64,000 bases of DNA. Origin: Bacteroidales bacterium (GTDB lineage Bacteria > Bacteroidota > Bacteroidia > Bacteroidales > F082). Below are positions 45,164 to 54,153 of this stretch, piece by piece. The stretch lies in the NCBI GenBank assembly GCA_024400425.1, contig JAKSMV010000010.1, forward strand, positions 1 through 64,000. The letters are read 5' to 3'. Made by a program: the position numbers and the translations under genes. Under the pieces are notes generated by a model. That model was not told the origin of the DNA, searched no databases, and saw only the letters and a list, made by a program, of their open reading frames with translations. How positions within the stretch are numbered: the first letter of the stretch is position 1; each line of letters starts with the position of its first letter.

Positions 45164-45556
45164 CTATTTCATCGTCTCGACAAACTCACGAGGCAGGATG
45201 ACATTCTCCATGTCGAGAGCATCAGCGAACAGCGGGCCAATCTCTTCGATGCGGAAACCCGCAATGCCACATGCAATCTTGGTGACGAGGAATTTCAGTT
45301 CGGGGTGCGATTGGGCGCAAGCCAAGAAGTTCTTCACTTTTCCGGCAATATAGTCCACGCCACCTTCCATCGTGGGCAAGGCGTAGCACTGACCTGTGAG
45401 GCCTTCGCCAACGCCCCATTCGGCACCAAACTTGTGGCAAGCGACAGCAGCCGCACCACCACCATGGAAACCATGTATATTGCTGCCAAACACGAAGATT
45501 TCGTTTGGCTTGAGTTCGGTAATGAACTCCGGAGTGTATGCTCTATTATATGACAT
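45164..45556 (-). CDS. A1S_2505-like (phage non-structural protein-type) domain protein
   Basis: 130 residues. The opening TELKPNEIFVFGSNIHGFHGGGAAA is the hallmark of the A1S_2505 family, small proteins found in bacteria and phages; the following GAEWGVGEGLTGQCYALPTM and the C-terminal FLVTKIACGIAGFRIEEIGPLF are consistent with it. The fold is thought to be macro-domain-like, which suggests ADP-ribose or nucleotide binding, but no activity is established. Preceded by its own -7 box; not obviously part of a prophage here. Confidence 0.8.
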   Translation of the reverse strand: MSYNRAYTPEFITELKPNEIFVFGSNIHGFHGGGAAAVACHKFGAEWGVGEGLTGQCYALPTMEGGVDYIAGKVKNFLACAQSHPELKFLVTKIACGIAGFRIEEIGPLFADALDMENVILPREFVETMK

Positions 45557-45578
45557 ATAGTTATGATTTGATTTGTTG

Positions 45579-45586
45579 CAAAGGTA
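45579..45586 (-). promoter_or_regulatory. -7 element TACCTTTG for the A1S_2505-like gene
   Basis: Minus-strand TACCTTTG 23 bp upstream of ATG 45556. Confidence 0.6.
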
Positions 45587-45668
45587 CAGATTATTTTGAT
45601 TTTTGAGAAAAACATTAAAGATACTTCCGAAAAAAACGGAACAATTTCAAATCATATCAGGTTTTTCA

Positions 45669-45676
45669 TAACTTTG
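45669..45676 (+). promoter_or_regulatory. -7 element TAACTTTG for the beta-propeller-like gene
   Basis: TAACTTTG about 40 bp upstream of ATG 45717. Confidence 0.5.
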
Positions 45677-45716
45677 CCGAAAATTCTTTCTTTTTGTCCA
45701 CCAACACCTGATGATC

Positions 45717-47213
45717 ATGAAAAAGCTTCTTCTCCTTGTTTCTAGCATTCTTTTCTCTTCATTTCCCTTGCTGGCGCAAAACGACTACGCCATTGCTGGG
45801 ATGAACAGCAGCGGCACCCCTATCGTGGCCGACAAGCACACATTTCCCGAAGCAATATCCATTTTCACCGGCGACACTTCGTCTGACAATGTGCTGCTTG
45901 AATTTCAAACACCTTATATCGAAACTGCGTTGTATCAGAAAGACTACAACAAAAGCACAGCCATTTATTACGATTTCGAACACAATGAAAAATTGTGGGA
46001 AAAAACCTTCGACTACACCAATAACAAAATCTACAAGAATGGCAATATCATCATTATGAACAAAGAAGGCCGTTCTTTTCTCCTTGACGAAAAAACAGGA
46101 AAGGATATTTGGAAATTCGACAACTATTATCATTTCCCATTCATTGACTCAAAAAGCCAAAAATGTTTGCTGTTTCGTCCTTCATTCACCAGCAATATCA
46201 CATTAAGGTGCTTCGACCTCAACAGTCGCAAGATACTATGGAAGAAGAACATGCCCCAAGTTGCAAGTTGCAATGTTATAGGACAGCTTAATGACTCGAT
46301 TTTACTTCTTTCAGCACGCGGAATACACCGTATCAACATCAACACGGGCGAAGGATGGGATTATTATGCCATGAAGATAAAGGAAAAGTACTTCCGCATA
46401 CCTGCCTATGGCGAAATATCAGTGTATAGGTCAGGTACAGGAGCAACCGTTACCGACAGTACAGGTTGTGTGGTGTTTGCTTCCGTCGATAAACTTGTCA
46501 AAATCGACAACAATGGAGTCGTCCTATGGGTTGATACCTTAGACCGGCTAAACACCGATTATAGCATCAACATCATAGCCGACACTCTTTTCCTGCTTTC
46601 TTTTGGCGATTTTTATTTCGACCAATACGAGCCCCCGGTCTTAAGTGCCTACAACTACGAAACAGGAGAAAGGTATTTCTCAAATTTTATAGGTAAGGAC
46701 GAACAGATTGTCAATTCTTTCCACAACAACCGCAATCGCATGTTAATCACCTTCACTAACAAACAAGATTCCTGCACGATGAAGCTCTTCGACTTGAGGA
46801 CTGGAGAACTGATGAAACAAAAGGCATGGGAAATATACGACAGTATCAATTGGAAAGACAGATTTATGCTTGATGACAAGTATATCAAAAACGACTCTGC
46901 GCTAATACATGCAAAACATACCGATAATGACCATCTTCTTGCCATCACCAACAACTACATCTATAAAGTTGACCAGGAACTGAACGTATGCGACTCGGTG
47001 CCCGTCGATGACTATTACGTCTTTGTCTGCAAATACGGCAACATGAGATTCTTCAACAAAAAGAACCGGACCTACATCTTTGACAACGACGATAACGAAG
47101 TAGCCTGGCTCGACTTCAAGGGTTTTTCTTTCACAAAGACAAAGATTTACACCTGCATTGACAAAACCGTATATGCTATCGACCTAAATCAGATTGAAGG
47201 TTTCGAGCATTGA
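45717..47213 (+). CDS. Secreted PQQ-like beta-propeller protein of unknown function
   Basis: 498 residues from ATG 45717 (an ATG two codons upstream is also possible). Signal peptide MKKLLLLVSSILFSSFPLLAQ. The body has repeated strands with the quinoprotein-style pattern of Trp-Lys and Gly-Lys turns: DFEHNEKLWEKTFDY, LLDEKTGKDIWKFD and FDLNSRKILWKKN, then Val-Asp-Thr and Tyr-Glu-Thr-Gly turns (YNYETGERYFS). It resembles PQQ-like eight-bladed propellers without a clear cofactor site. Exported, probably periplasmic or surface; a partner is not evident. Convergent with the GH95 gene, 17 bp apart. Confidence 0.75.
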   Translation: MKKLLLLVSSILFSSFPLLAQNDYAIAGMNSSGTPIVADKHTFPEAISIFTGDTSSDNVLLEFQTPYIETALYQKDYNKSTAIYYDFEHNEKLWEKTFDYTNNKIYKNGNIIIMNKEGRSFLLDEKTGKDIWKFDNYYHFPFIDSKSQKCLLFRPSFTSNITLRCFDLNSRKILWKKNMPQVASCNVIGQLNDSILLLSARGIHRININTGEGWDYYAMKIKEKYFRIPAYGEISVYRSGTGATVTDSTGCVVFASVDKLVKIDNNGVVLWVDTLDRLNTDYSINIIADTLFLLSFGDFYFDQYEPPVLSAYNYETGERYFSNFIGKDEQIVNSFHNNRNRMLITFTNKQDSCTMKLFDLRTGELMKQKAWEIYDSINWKDRFMLDDKYIKNDSALIHAKHTDNDHLLAITNNYIYKVDQELNVCDSVPVDDYYVFVCKYGNMRFFNKKNRTYIFDNDDNEVAWLDFKGFSFTKTKIYTCIDKTVYAIDLNQIEGFEH

Positions 47214-47230
47214 CGACCTCTGAAAGGACT

Positions 47231-49642
47231 TCACCGCTCCGTCACTTTCACCACCTTGCCATCCTTCCATTCGCAATCGACGACCTTGCCGCCACGGGTG
47301 CGGAGACCTTTGAAGTGGCCGTTTTGCCATGCCGAAGGCAAGGCGGGCAAGAGTACGACCTCGCCATCGTGACTTTGAACCAGCATCTCGGCGATGCCAG
47401 CACAGCCACCGAAGTTGCCGTCAATCTGGAAAGGCGGATGGGCGCAGAAAAGGTTGGGATAGGTGCCTGCACCGCTGCCATTGTAGGTCGTCCCCTCAAG
47501 AGGCAGACTAGGCTGCAAGAGGTTTTTGAGCATCAGATAGGCATGGTCGCCATCGCCGAGACGCGCCCAGAAGCAAATCTTCCATGCCCGCGACCATCCT
47601 GTGCCCCCATCGCCCCGACGGAGCAAGGTCGTACGGCAGGCATCCATCAGCTCAGGCGTCTTCTTCGGAGTAATGGTATTTCCAGGATATAAGCCAAAGA
47701 GATGCGACACATGGCGGTGCTGCGGGTCGGTCTCACAATAGTCCTTCAGCCACTCTTGCAAGTAGCCTCTTTCACTGACCTGCATAGGCGGGAACTTGGC
47801 CTTGGCTTGTTGCAGCGAGTCGGCAAAAGCGGAGTCACAGGCAAGAATTGTGGCGGCATCACACACCGCATCATACAACTCGCTGATGATTTGCACATCC
47901 ATCGTGCTGCCCATGCACACCGAAGCCGTGCGAACCGAATCGACAAAAAAAGCGTTTTCAGGCGAGGAAGTCGGAGCCGTGACGAGCCATCCGTGTTCAG
48001 GTTCCTCAATCATTGCATCAAGGAAAAACCGGGCTGCGCCTTTCATCATCGGATAGGCTTCTGTCAAGAAATCAACATCTTGCGTGAATTGGTAATGTTG
48101 CCAGGCGTGCAACGCAAGCCATGCGCCACCCGTATTGGTTGCGCCCCACGAAGGATGCTCGCCCGGAGCGGTGAAACCCCATAGGTTGGTGGCCCAATGA
48201 CACACCCAGCCGTTGGCATCATAGAAGCCTCGTGCCGTCTGTTCGCCCGATGGGACCATATTCTCAGTCATTCGAATCAAAGGCAGATGCAGTTCCGAAA
48301 GGTTGCAGACTTCACAAGGCCAATGGTTCATCTGGACGTTAATATTGGTATGGTAGTCACCGTTCCACGGGGTGTTGATGGTGTTTGCCCACAGGCCTTG
48401 CAGGTTGGGCGGCAGCAAGTCCTCACGCGTCGAACTGATGAGAAGATAGCGACCAAACTGGAAATAGCAGACGGGCAGCCAAGGGTCGTCGCTATCAAGG
48501 AAGGCCTGCCAATGTTGGGCTAAGGTCAGTGTATCATAATTGTCTAGATTGCTTCGTCGTGCCTCCTCGCAATGACGAGAAGAAGCAATTTGACCATCTG
48601 GATTGTCAAGTTCTTCGCAATGACGAGATGCTGGCTCGATATACAATTCAACGCGGTCGAAAAGCTCATGATATGAGTCAAGATGGCGTTGTTTTAAGGC
48701 ATCGTAACCCAATGAAGCGGCATTATCCAAGGTCACATCAAGCTGATGTTCAAAGTCATCTGTCAAATAATCGGTAAAGTTGGAGAACAAGATTACGGCC
48801 GCATCAGCATCACGCACCACGATGGCGGAATCGGAACAGTCCACCACTCCCCCATCATTCAGCACTAGCACACCTGCACAATAGCGCATTCCGCCAAGGC
48901 TATCAACTCCATTGGAAAGCTGGCCACTCATCTTCAGCGTGTTGCCATCTTCATAAACCGTGAAATGCTCGGGGCGTGAGAGGCGAAGTGTAAACGCGAC
49001 TTTGCCTTCGCAGTCGGCTTGAAGGCGAATCACACCGACATCATCGGTGCGCGAGGTGAAATATTCGCGGGTAAATGTCGTGCCATCCTTTATGAAAGTC
49101 GTGTTTGCTGTGGCATCGCTAATGTTCAATGACCTTAGATATGAATTATTGTCTGGATTGCTTCGTTCCTCGCAATGACTAGAAGCGGCAGTCAGCGAAT
49201 CTGAAGGTCCCTCAAACTCGATTTCCATTGTTCCCAAAGTCTGATAGCAACCGAAAGGAACCGCGGCGCCATTGCCATGACCCGAGCCTTGTCCGCCACA
49301 GACGAAAGTCTCATACATCAGTTCCTGAGCCTCGTAGTTCTTGCCTTCTTTCAGCAGTTTTTGGATTTCGGGCAGCGATTGTCGGGCCAAAGGATTGCTG
49401 TCGTCGCTTGGCGAACCCGACCATAAGGCAATGTCGTTCAACACGATAGTTTCCTTTCCGATACCGCCATCGGGCATCATGCCAAGGTGGCCATTACCCA
49501 AAGGCAGCGTTTCTTCCCATATCTTTGCGGGAGCATCGAAACGCATCACCAGCAGATTTCTTTCCGGTTCCGAATCGCGGCAAGACGGAAACGAAAAAGC
49601 GATGAAAGCAAGAAGCAAGACACTGAAAAGCAGATTTTTCAT
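47231..49642 (-). CDS. Glycoside hydrolase family 95 (alpha-L-fucosidase/galactosidase type) with intragenic repeats
   Basis: 803 residues, lipoprotein-type signal ([21 protein letters not shown]). The N-terminal domain contains [20 protein letters not shown], typical of GH95. The catalytic core has [18 protein letters not shown] (the N-x-N pair assisting water activation), [23 protein letters not shown] (general acid Glu) and [19 protein letters not shown] (Asp). GH95 enzymes cleave alpha-1,2-fucose or related linkages of host and plant glycans. Three short segments ([10 protein letters not shown] near residue 160; [10 protein letters not shown] and [12 protein letters not shown] near 340-370) are translations of dispersed repeat units and interrupt otherwise normal family sequence. 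No PUL is seen around it. Confidence 0.93.
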   Translation of the reverse strand: MKNLLFSVLLLAFIAFSFPSCRDSEPERNLLVMRFDAPAKIWEETLPLGNGHLGMMPDGGIGKETIVLNDIALWSGSPSDDSNPLARQSLPEIQKLLKEGKNYEAQELMYETFVCGGQGSGHGNGAAVPFGCYQTLGTMEIEFEGPSDSLTAASSHCEERSNPDNNSYLRSLNISDATANTTFIKDGTTFTREYFTSRTDDVGVIRLQADCEGKVAFTLRLSRPEHFTVYEDGNTLKMSGQLSNGVDSLGGMRYCAGVLVLNDGGVVDCSDSAIVVRDADAAVILFSNFTDYLTDDFEHQLDVTLDNAASLGYDALKQRHLDSYHELFDRVELYIEPASRHCEELDNPDGQIASSRHCEEARRSNLDNYDTLTLAQHWQAFLDSDDPWLPVCYFQFGRYLLISSTREDLLPPNLQGLWANTINTPWNGDYHTNINVQMNHWPCEVCNLSELHLPLIRMTENMVPSGEQTARGFYDANGWVCHWATNLWGFTAPGEHPSWGATNTGGAWLALHAWQHYQFTQDVDFLTEAYPMMKGAARFFLDAMIEEPEHGWLVTAPTSSPENAFFVDSVRTASVCMGSTMDVQIISELYDAVCDAATILACDSAFADSLQQAKAKFPPMQVSERGYLQEWLKDYCETDPQHRHVSHLFGLYPGNTITPKKTPELMDACRTTLLRRGDGGTGWSRAWKICFWARLGDGDHAYLMLKNLLQPSLPLEGTTYNGSGAGTYPNLFCAHPPFQIDGNFGGCAGIAEMLVQSHDGEVVLLPALPSAWQNGHFKGLRTRGGKVVDCEWKDGKVVKVTER
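48538..48580. repeat. GTCATTGCGAGGA-type repeat inside GH95, copy B
   Basis: Contains attgcttcgtcgtgcctcct and cgcaatgacg; read on the coding strand it gives [15 protein letters not shown] in frame. Confidence 0.75.
48594..48633. repeat. GTCATTGCGAGGA-type repeat inside GH95, copy C
   Basis: Contains ctggattgtcaagttcttcg and caatgacgag; translated in frame as [11 protein letters not shown]. It directly follows copy B, forming a doublet. Confidence 0.7.
49148..49180. repeat. GTCATTGCGAGGA-type repeat inside GH95, copy A
   Basis: Contains tgtctggattgcttcgttcc and tcgcaatgac; translated in frame as [11 protein letters not shown]. Confidence 0.75.
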
Positions 49643-49665
49643 AGGAATATGATTTAAATCGCTTG

Positions 49666-49673
49666 CAAAGGTA
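49666..49673 (-). promoter_or_regulatory. -7 element TACCTTTG for the GH95 gene
   Basis: Minus-strand TACCTTTG 24 bp upstream of ATG 49642. Confidence 0.6.
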
Positions 49674-49697
49674 ATTGTTTTTGGATAAAAACAAAAA

Positions 49698-49795
49698 AGG
49701 GTAAGCTACTTATATCGCACCGCTCGACCACCTACCCTTGCTACCTTCCGGTCCTGGGGGATTTCAGCAGGAGCTGGTCGTATAAGACTTACCCG
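49698..49795 (-). ncRNA. ffs: Signal recognition particle RNA (4.5S type)
   Basis: The minus strand begins CGGGTAAGTC and ends GCTTACCC, pairing the two ends. The apical part contains CAGGACCGGAAGGTAGCAAG, the conserved Ffh-binding loop with GGAA tetraloop and the internal AGCA. About 98 nt, the usual bacterial short form. It binds Ffh and targets membrane and signal-peptide proteins. Its -7 box ends 4 bp upstream. Confidence 0.93.
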
Positions 49796-49798
49796 ATG

Positions 49799-49806
49799 CA
49801 AAAGTA
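49799..49806 (-). promoter_or_regulatory. -7 element TACTTTTG for the SRP RNA
   Basis: Minus-strand TACTTTTG immediately upstream of the RNA 5' end. Confidence 0.65.
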
Positions 49807-49929
49807 CAACCTTTTTGGGAATTGGCAAGCGTTTTTCTAACAAAAATACGCTCACATCTTCTAACAAAGTGATTCTCTTATGGTTTTATCTTTGATACTT
49901 AATGATATGGGCTTCGCCCAGAAATCAAA

Positions 49930-49972
49930 GAGGAAATCTTTGAATAGAAATTTCTTCTTCCAAGATTTCCTC
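49930..49972 (-). terminator. Inverted repeat downstream of purF-like gene
   Basis: GAGGAAATCTT (49930-49940) and AAGATTTCCTC (49962-49972) are perfect inverted arms around a 21-base centre, following the stop at 50009 on the minus strand. The U-run is weak. 49807-49929 shows nothing further. Confidence 0.5.
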
Positions 49973-50008
49973 ATAAATTTCTGCACGAAGTGCATAAAAC
50001 CTTTGTAA

Positions 50009-51415
50009 TCAATAGCCATAGCTTGAGCCATCGAAGCAGTGCGTGCAGAGCTGGCACTTAGGCAATCCGATGGCCTTCACCACGTTTTCCAAAGTGTTGA
50101 ATTTGAGCGAATCCACACCAAGTTTCTTACGCATCATTTCCACCATGGCTGCATATTCCTTGGTAGTGTGGTCGCAATATTTTTCTATGTTTTTCTCGCT
50201 CGATCCTTCCAGTTGTTCCACGAAACGACGTGTGGCAAGTTCCAAAACATTCTTCGAAGCCGAGAAATTGAGGAACGGGCAACCATACAACAAAGGTGGG
50301 CAACTGATACGGATGTGCACTTCCTTTGCGCCAAAATCGTAAAGCATCTTCACGTTGTCGCGCAACTGCGTTCCACGCACGATGCTGTCGTCGCAAAACA
50401 CGACTTTCTTACCTTCAAGCAACTGACGGTTGGCAATGAGTTTCATCTTGGCCACATGCTCGCGTTGAGCTTGGTTGACAGGCATGAAACTGCGCGACCA
50501 AGTAGGCGTATATTTCACCACGCCACGCTTATAAGGCACCTTACGGATATTGGAATAGCCCAAAGCCATGCCGATACCCGAATCAGGGATAGCACTCACA
50601 TAGTCGATATCAATGTCATCGTCACGGCCGATTTCAATGCCTTCGCGATAACGGGCTTCTTCCACATTGATACCTTCATAATCGGTGACAGGATAGCCAT
50701 AATACACCCAAAGGAAAGAACAGACCTGGCTCTTCGGATTGGGTGCGAGCAGTTGCTTGACGCCATCCAAAGTTACCTTCACGATTTCTCCTGGAGCAAC
50801 ATTATAACAAGTAGTGTAATCGAGGTTAATATAACTATGGCTTTCGGAGGCTACGCAATAGCCTTCCTCATCCTTGCCCACCGCGATAGGCGTACGTCCA
50901 TAGAAATCACGAGCCGCAATGATGCCGTCGTCGGTCAGAATCAGCATCGAGCACGAGCCTTTCACCTTATTATATACATTCTGGATGCCTTCCATGAAGG
51001 TCTCGCCTTGGTTGATGAGCAAGGCAATCAGTTCGGTCGGGTTGGTCCTTCCCGAATTCAGTTCAGAGAAATGCTGACGGCGTTCCAGGCAATCTTTCAC
51101 CAATTCGTCAAGGTTATTGATGCGAGCCACCGTCACGATAGCGAAACGACCAAGGTGAGAGTTCATCACGATAGGCTGCGCATCGGTATCGCTGATGACA
51201 CCAATGCCCAAGTTCCCTGTGAACTTACCTATCTCATCGCTGAATTTGGTGCGGAAATAATTGTTCTCGATATCGTGGATGGAACGATGAAAGACATCGT
51301 CTTCGCGCGTAACCATGCCGGCACGCTTTGTGCCAAGATGTGAATGATAATCAATGCCATAGAACAAGTCTGTGGCGCAAGGGTGTTGTGAAATAACGCC
51401 AAAAAAGCCTCCCAT
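50009..51415 (-). CDS. Amidophosphoribosyltransferase (PurF) homologue without the glutaminase cysteine
   Basis: 468 residues. Canonical PurF starts with Cys after removal of Met or a propeptide (CGIxG); here the start is MGGFFGVISQHPC. An in-frame TGA lies two codons upstream of this ATG, so no longer form with the Cys exists. The rest of the glutaminase fold is kept (YGIDYHSHLGTKRAGM, ISDTDAQPIVMNSHLGRFAI, ARDFYGRTPIA), as is the phosphoribosyltransferase part with the PRPP loop VVFCDDSIVRGTQL near residues 338-351. The C-terminus has KCQLCTHCFDG. It may use ammonia, or act as a paralogue or regulatory protein. Confidence 0.9.
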   Translation of the reverse strand: MGGFFGVISQHPCATDLFYGIDYHSHLGTKRAGMVTREDDVFHRSIHDIENNYFRTKFSDEIGKFTGNLGIGVISDTDAQPIVMNSHLGRFAIVTVARINNLDELVKDCLERRQHFSELNSGRTNPTELIALLINQGETFMEGIQNVYNKVKGSCSMLILTDDGIIAARDFYGRTPIAVGKDEEGYCVASESHSYINLDYTTCYNVAPGEIVKVTLDGVKQLLAPNPKSQVCSFLWVYYGYPVTDYEGINVEEARYREGIEIGRDDDIDIDYVSAIPDSGIGMALGYSNIRKVPYKRGVVKYTPTWSRSFMPVNQAQREHVAKMKLIANRQLLEGKKVVFCDDSIVRGTQLRDNVKMLYDFGAKEVHIRISCPPLLYGCPFLNFSASKNVLELATRRFVEQLEGSSEKNIEKYCDHTTKEYAAMVEMMRKKLGVDSLKFNTLENVVKAIGLPKCQLCTHCFDGSSYGY

Positions 51416-51437
51416 GAGTCAAATGAATTTGAATGCG

Positions 51438-51445
51438 CAAAAATA
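51438..51445 (-). promoter_or_regulatory. -7 element TATTTTTG for the purF-like gene
   Basis: Minus-strand TATTTTTG 23 bp upstream of ATG 51415. Confidence 0.6.
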
Positions 51446-51483
51446 AGGATTAAAACCGAATTCCAACAACGGATTCAAGAAAA

Positions 51484-52785
51484 TTACAAAACGATGCTAA
51501 GTCCCAATAAAGCAGCTAATAAAGCAGGCAGAGCCACCGTAATACCGATTTTCAGGAAATCGAGATAACCGAACTTCAGGCCATGCTCGTTGAGGATGCC
51601 GCTCCACATGATGCCTGCCAAGGCACCGATGGGAGTCAGGAAGGCGCCCACGTTGGAACCAACGATGGTGGCAAATACCGCTTTCGTCATCACTACCGGA
51701 CTTGCGACCTCCATAATCGAGCAAAACAGCACGCTCATCGGGATGTTGTTCACCACGTTGGCCGCTACAAACGAAGCAAGACCATAGCGCAACAAGGTAT
51801 ATTCCGAACCCAAGAACTGTCCAATGCTTTGCGTCACGCCTTTGTCGGCAAGCACGATAGTCATCACGAACATGGAGAGTACAAAAGGAACCAGCTGCCA
51901 AGGCGCACGTTTCATGCAGGCTATCAACTCATTAGGCAAACGTTTGCTGCAAAGGTCGATAACAAGGCACCAAATCACCAAACTACCAACAGCACAAGCC
52001 GACACCGCCCACATCTCGATGCCCACATACGAAGAGATGGCGAGCATCACCGTACAAACCGCCAAATGGATGATGCCCACCCAAAGACTAAACTTTTCCT
52101 TGATCACCACGTCTTCAGCTTCGCCACAAATAGGCTGCTTCAACTGCTTGTGGAACAGCAGATAAAGCATCGCAAAAGCCACCAAACCCGACAACAAGGT
52201 TGGGACAATCATGACTTTCAGATATTCAACGAAGCCGATACCATTGGCCGTGGCCAGATAGATGTTCGTCGGGTTACCGATAATCAAAGTCATGCTCCAA
52301 GTGTTGGCCGCCACAAACTCAGCCGCCAGATATGGTATCGCGTTGATTTTCGCGTTCTTGGCGAAATAACAAATAAAAGGTGTGAACGACAAGATGATGA
52401 CATCGTTGGAGGTGAACACCGTCAGCACCGAGACAATCAGATAAAGGTAAAGGAAGAGCTTCATCTGGCTGTTGCCCGCGTGTTTCAAGGTCTTGTTGGC
52501 CAAATAGCGGAAAAATCCCAACTCATCCAAGTAAATCGACAAGATGGTCATCGAGATGAACAAGACTAGGATTTTCAGAGGATTGATGGCATTGTCCGTC
52601 ATCAAGGCGCTGCCAATTCGCTGAAAATCAGTCTGACCAGAAACCACCAGCAACAAAGCTCCAATCAAGGCTATCACCCAATAGGATGCCACACCGTTCT
52701 TCCCCACTTTGATTTTCGGGAAAAACAACACCCCGAGAATCATTACGAGGCAAGTAATGGCGCTGATGACAACAGATGTAAGCAT
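51484..52785 (-). CDS. ArsB/NhaD/SLC13-type anion permease
   Basis: 433 residues with about 11 hydrophobic segments. Conserved family pieces are LVLFISMTILSIYLDELGFFRYLA, LTVFTSNDVIILSFTPFICYFA with the re-entrant NDV site, and NTWSMTLIIGNPTNIYLA; in the second half VVNNIPMSVLFCSIM and GSNVGAFLTPIGALAGIMWS mirror them. This is the ion transporter superfamily (arsenite, Na+/H+ or dicarboxylate); the substrate cannot be told. Separate promoter; monocistronic. Confidence 0.88.
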   Translation of the reverse strand: MLTSVVISAITCLVMILGVLFFPKIKVGKNGVASYWVIALIGALLLVVSGQTDFQRIGSALMTDNAINPLKILVLFISMTILSIYLDELGFFRYLANKTLKHAGNSQMKLFLYLYLIVSVLTVFTSNDVIILSFTPFICYFAKNAKINAIPYLAAEFVAANTWSMTLIIGNPTNIYLATANGIGFVEYLKVMIVPTLLSGLVAFAMLYLLFHKQLKQPICGEAEDVVIKEKFSLWVGIIHLAVCTVMLAISSYVGIEMWAVSACAVGSLVIWCLVIDLCSKRLPNELIACMKRAPWQLVPFVLSMFVMTIVLADKGVTQSIGQFLGSEYTLLRYGLASFVAANVVNNIPMSVLFCSIMEVASPVVMTKAVFATIVGSNVGAFLTPIGALAGIMWSGILNEHGLKFGYLDFLKIGITVALPALLAALLGLSIVL

Positions 52786-52805
52786 TTACTACGTTTTTGA
52801 GCGCG

Positions 52806-52813
52806 CAAAAGTA
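52806..52813 (-). promoter_or_regulatory. -7 element TACTTTTG for the permease gene
   Basis: Minus-strand TACTTTTG 21 bp upstream of ATG 52785. Confidence 0.55.
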
Positions 52814-52867
52814 GTGTTTTTAGTTTAGAGTTTTGTGTTTAAAGTTCAGAGATCTGGAATTTATTCT

Positions 52868-52875
52868 TACTTTTG
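52868..52875 (+). promoter_or_regulatory. -7 element TACTTTTG for the TsaC/Sua5 gene
   Basis: TACTTTTG 24 bp upstream of ATG 52900; it overlaps and so disfavours the TTG start at 52873. Confidence 0.65.
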
Positions 52876-52899
52876 CGGCTCAAAACGAACAAGTTCAAT

Positions 52900-53514
52900 A
52901 TGTTACTGAAACTCTATCCTACAAATCCCAATCCACGCTACATCAAGATGATCATGGAATGCCTGGCCGACGGAGGTCTCATCATCTTCCCGACCGACAC
53001 CATCTATGGTCTGGGCGGCAGCATCACAAGCCAGAAAGCTTTGGAACGCATTTGCCAAATCAAGGGCATAAAGAAAGAAAAAGCCAATTTCTCATTTATC
53101 TTCCACGATTTGAGCATGTTGTCGGAGTTTACACGCCCCATCAACAACGATGTCTTTAAGATGATGAAGCGCAACCTACCCGGTCCGTTCACCTTCATCT
53201 TGGAAGCCAACAACAACATTCCGCGCATCTTCCAAAGCAAGAAGAAAACCATCGGCATCCGTATCCCCGACCAACCTATCATCACCAACATCGTCCGCGA
53301 GTTTGGCTCACCCATCATGACTACCTCTCTGGTTGATGAAGAAGACGAAATCGGCGAATACCTCACCGATCCAGAGGAAATCTACGAGCGTTATCAGGAC
53401 AAAGTGGATATTATCATCGATGGAGGCTATGGCGACAACCAAGCCAGTACTATTGTGGATTGTACTGACAATGAGATTATTATAACACGTCAGGGCAAAG
53501 GAATCTTGGATTAA
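52900..53514 (+). CDS. L-threonylcarbamoyladenylate synthase (TsaC/Sua5/YrdC family)
   Basis: 204 residues from ATG 52900. It makes threonylcarbamoyl-AMP for the t6A37 modification of ANN-decoding tRNAs. The YrdC fold shows LADGGLIIFPTDTIYGLGGS, KRNLPGPFTFILEAN, KKTIGIRIPDQPI, GSPIMTTSLV and the C-terminal DIIIDGGYGDNQASTIVD. The length fits the TsaC/YciO type without the extra Sua5 domain; YciO paralogue is the main alternative. Followed at 72 bp by tRNA-Lys(UUU), itself a t6A tRNA. Confidence 0.88.
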   Translation: MLLKLYPTNPNPRYIKMIMECLADGGLIIFPTDTIYGLGGSITSQKALERICQIKGIKKEKANFSFIFHDLSMLSEFTRPINNDVFKMMKRNLPGPFTFILEANNNIPRIFQSKKKTIGIRIPDQPIITNIVREFGSPIMTTSLVDEEDEIGEYLTDPEEIYERYQDKVDIIIDGGYGDNQASTIVDCTDNEIIITRQGKGILD

Positions 53515-53560
53515 GAAAAAAAAATAGTCGATTATTGAGGTAACGTATCAAAAAAAACAC

Positions 53561-53568
53561 TACTTTTG
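53561..53568 (+). promoter_or_regulatory. -7 element TACTTTTG for tRNA-Lys
   Basis: TACTTTTG 18 bp upstream of the tRNA 5' end. Confidence 0.6.
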
Positions 53569-53585
53569 CACCCGCAAAAACGGAT

Positions 53586-53661
53586 GACTCGGTAGCTCAG
53601 CAGGTAGAGCATCACACTTTTAATGTGGGGGTCCTGGGTTCGAGCCCCAGCCGGGTCACCA
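53586..53661 (+). tRNA. tRNA-Lys (TTT)
   Basis: GACTCGGTAGCTCAGCAGG... with anticodon loop TTTTAAT (anticodon TTT) in a CACAC/GTGGG stem, TTCGAGCC T-loop, closing CCGGGTC and encoded CCA. Confidence 0.97.
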
Positions 53662-53669
53662 AAATAACA

Positions 53670-53702
53670 AACCCTAATTGATTCCATCAGTTAGGGTTTT
53701 TC
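53670..53702 (+). terminator. Terminator after tRNA-Lys
   Basis: AAACCCTAA and TTAGGGTTT pair around a 13-base loop, followed by T's. Confidence 0.8.
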
Positions 53703-53716
53703 ATTAAGACACTATT

Positions 53717-54142
53717 ATGGTTCAAAACCCAAATCGCAAAAAAAACGTGCGTGACATATTCCTTTGGGCCACCTTCGTCCCAATTGGACTCAGTCTCTTC
53801 GCCACTGGCGAACTCGTTGGGTTCTCATACAATTTCCTTGCCGACATTTTCAGTTTGGGTTTTATAGGTAAATTATTGGCCTACCCCGCACAACTCATCA
53901 CATCTTGCATTGGGTTATACATCGCCATCCTCATCGCCCTCAACATTGTTCCAAACAAATGGCTAGGCGGCATCATTATCTCCACCACATTTCTCGTATT
54001 GTTCACCACATCTGTCATCCTTGCGATCGAAAAAACAGTTGAGGTCAGCCTATTTTTCTATCTCGAGATGGCTATACTTATGGGCATGCTGGTGTTTTTC
54101 CTTATCCGAATCATTCCGAATAAGGAAAAACTTTACCAATAA
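53717..54142 (+). CDS. Small integral membrane protein of unknown function
   Basis: 141 residues with four predicted membrane helices (IFLWATFVPIGLSLFATG; LLAYPAQLITSCIGLYIAIL; IIISTTFLVLFTTSVILAI; FFYLEMAILMGMLVFFLIRI) and basic ends. Not recognised. Its ATG is 14 bp after the tRNA-Lys terminator; no clear -7 box is visible, so part of the tRNA transcript may read through. Convergent with the aldolase gene. Confidence 0.7.
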   Translation: MVQNPNRKKNVRDIFLWATFVPIGLSLFATGELVGFSYNFLADIFSLGFIGKLLAYPAQLITSCIGLYIAILIALNIVPNKWLGGIIISTTFLVLFTTSVILAIEKTVEVSLFFYLEMAILMGMLVFFLIRIIPNKEKLYQ

Positions 54143-54153
54143 TCGGAAGGGAA

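Noticed and set aside
50039..51343. A 434-codon plus-strand frame opposite the purF-like gene
   Set aside because: Antisense shadow; the minus strand has a complete PurF fold.
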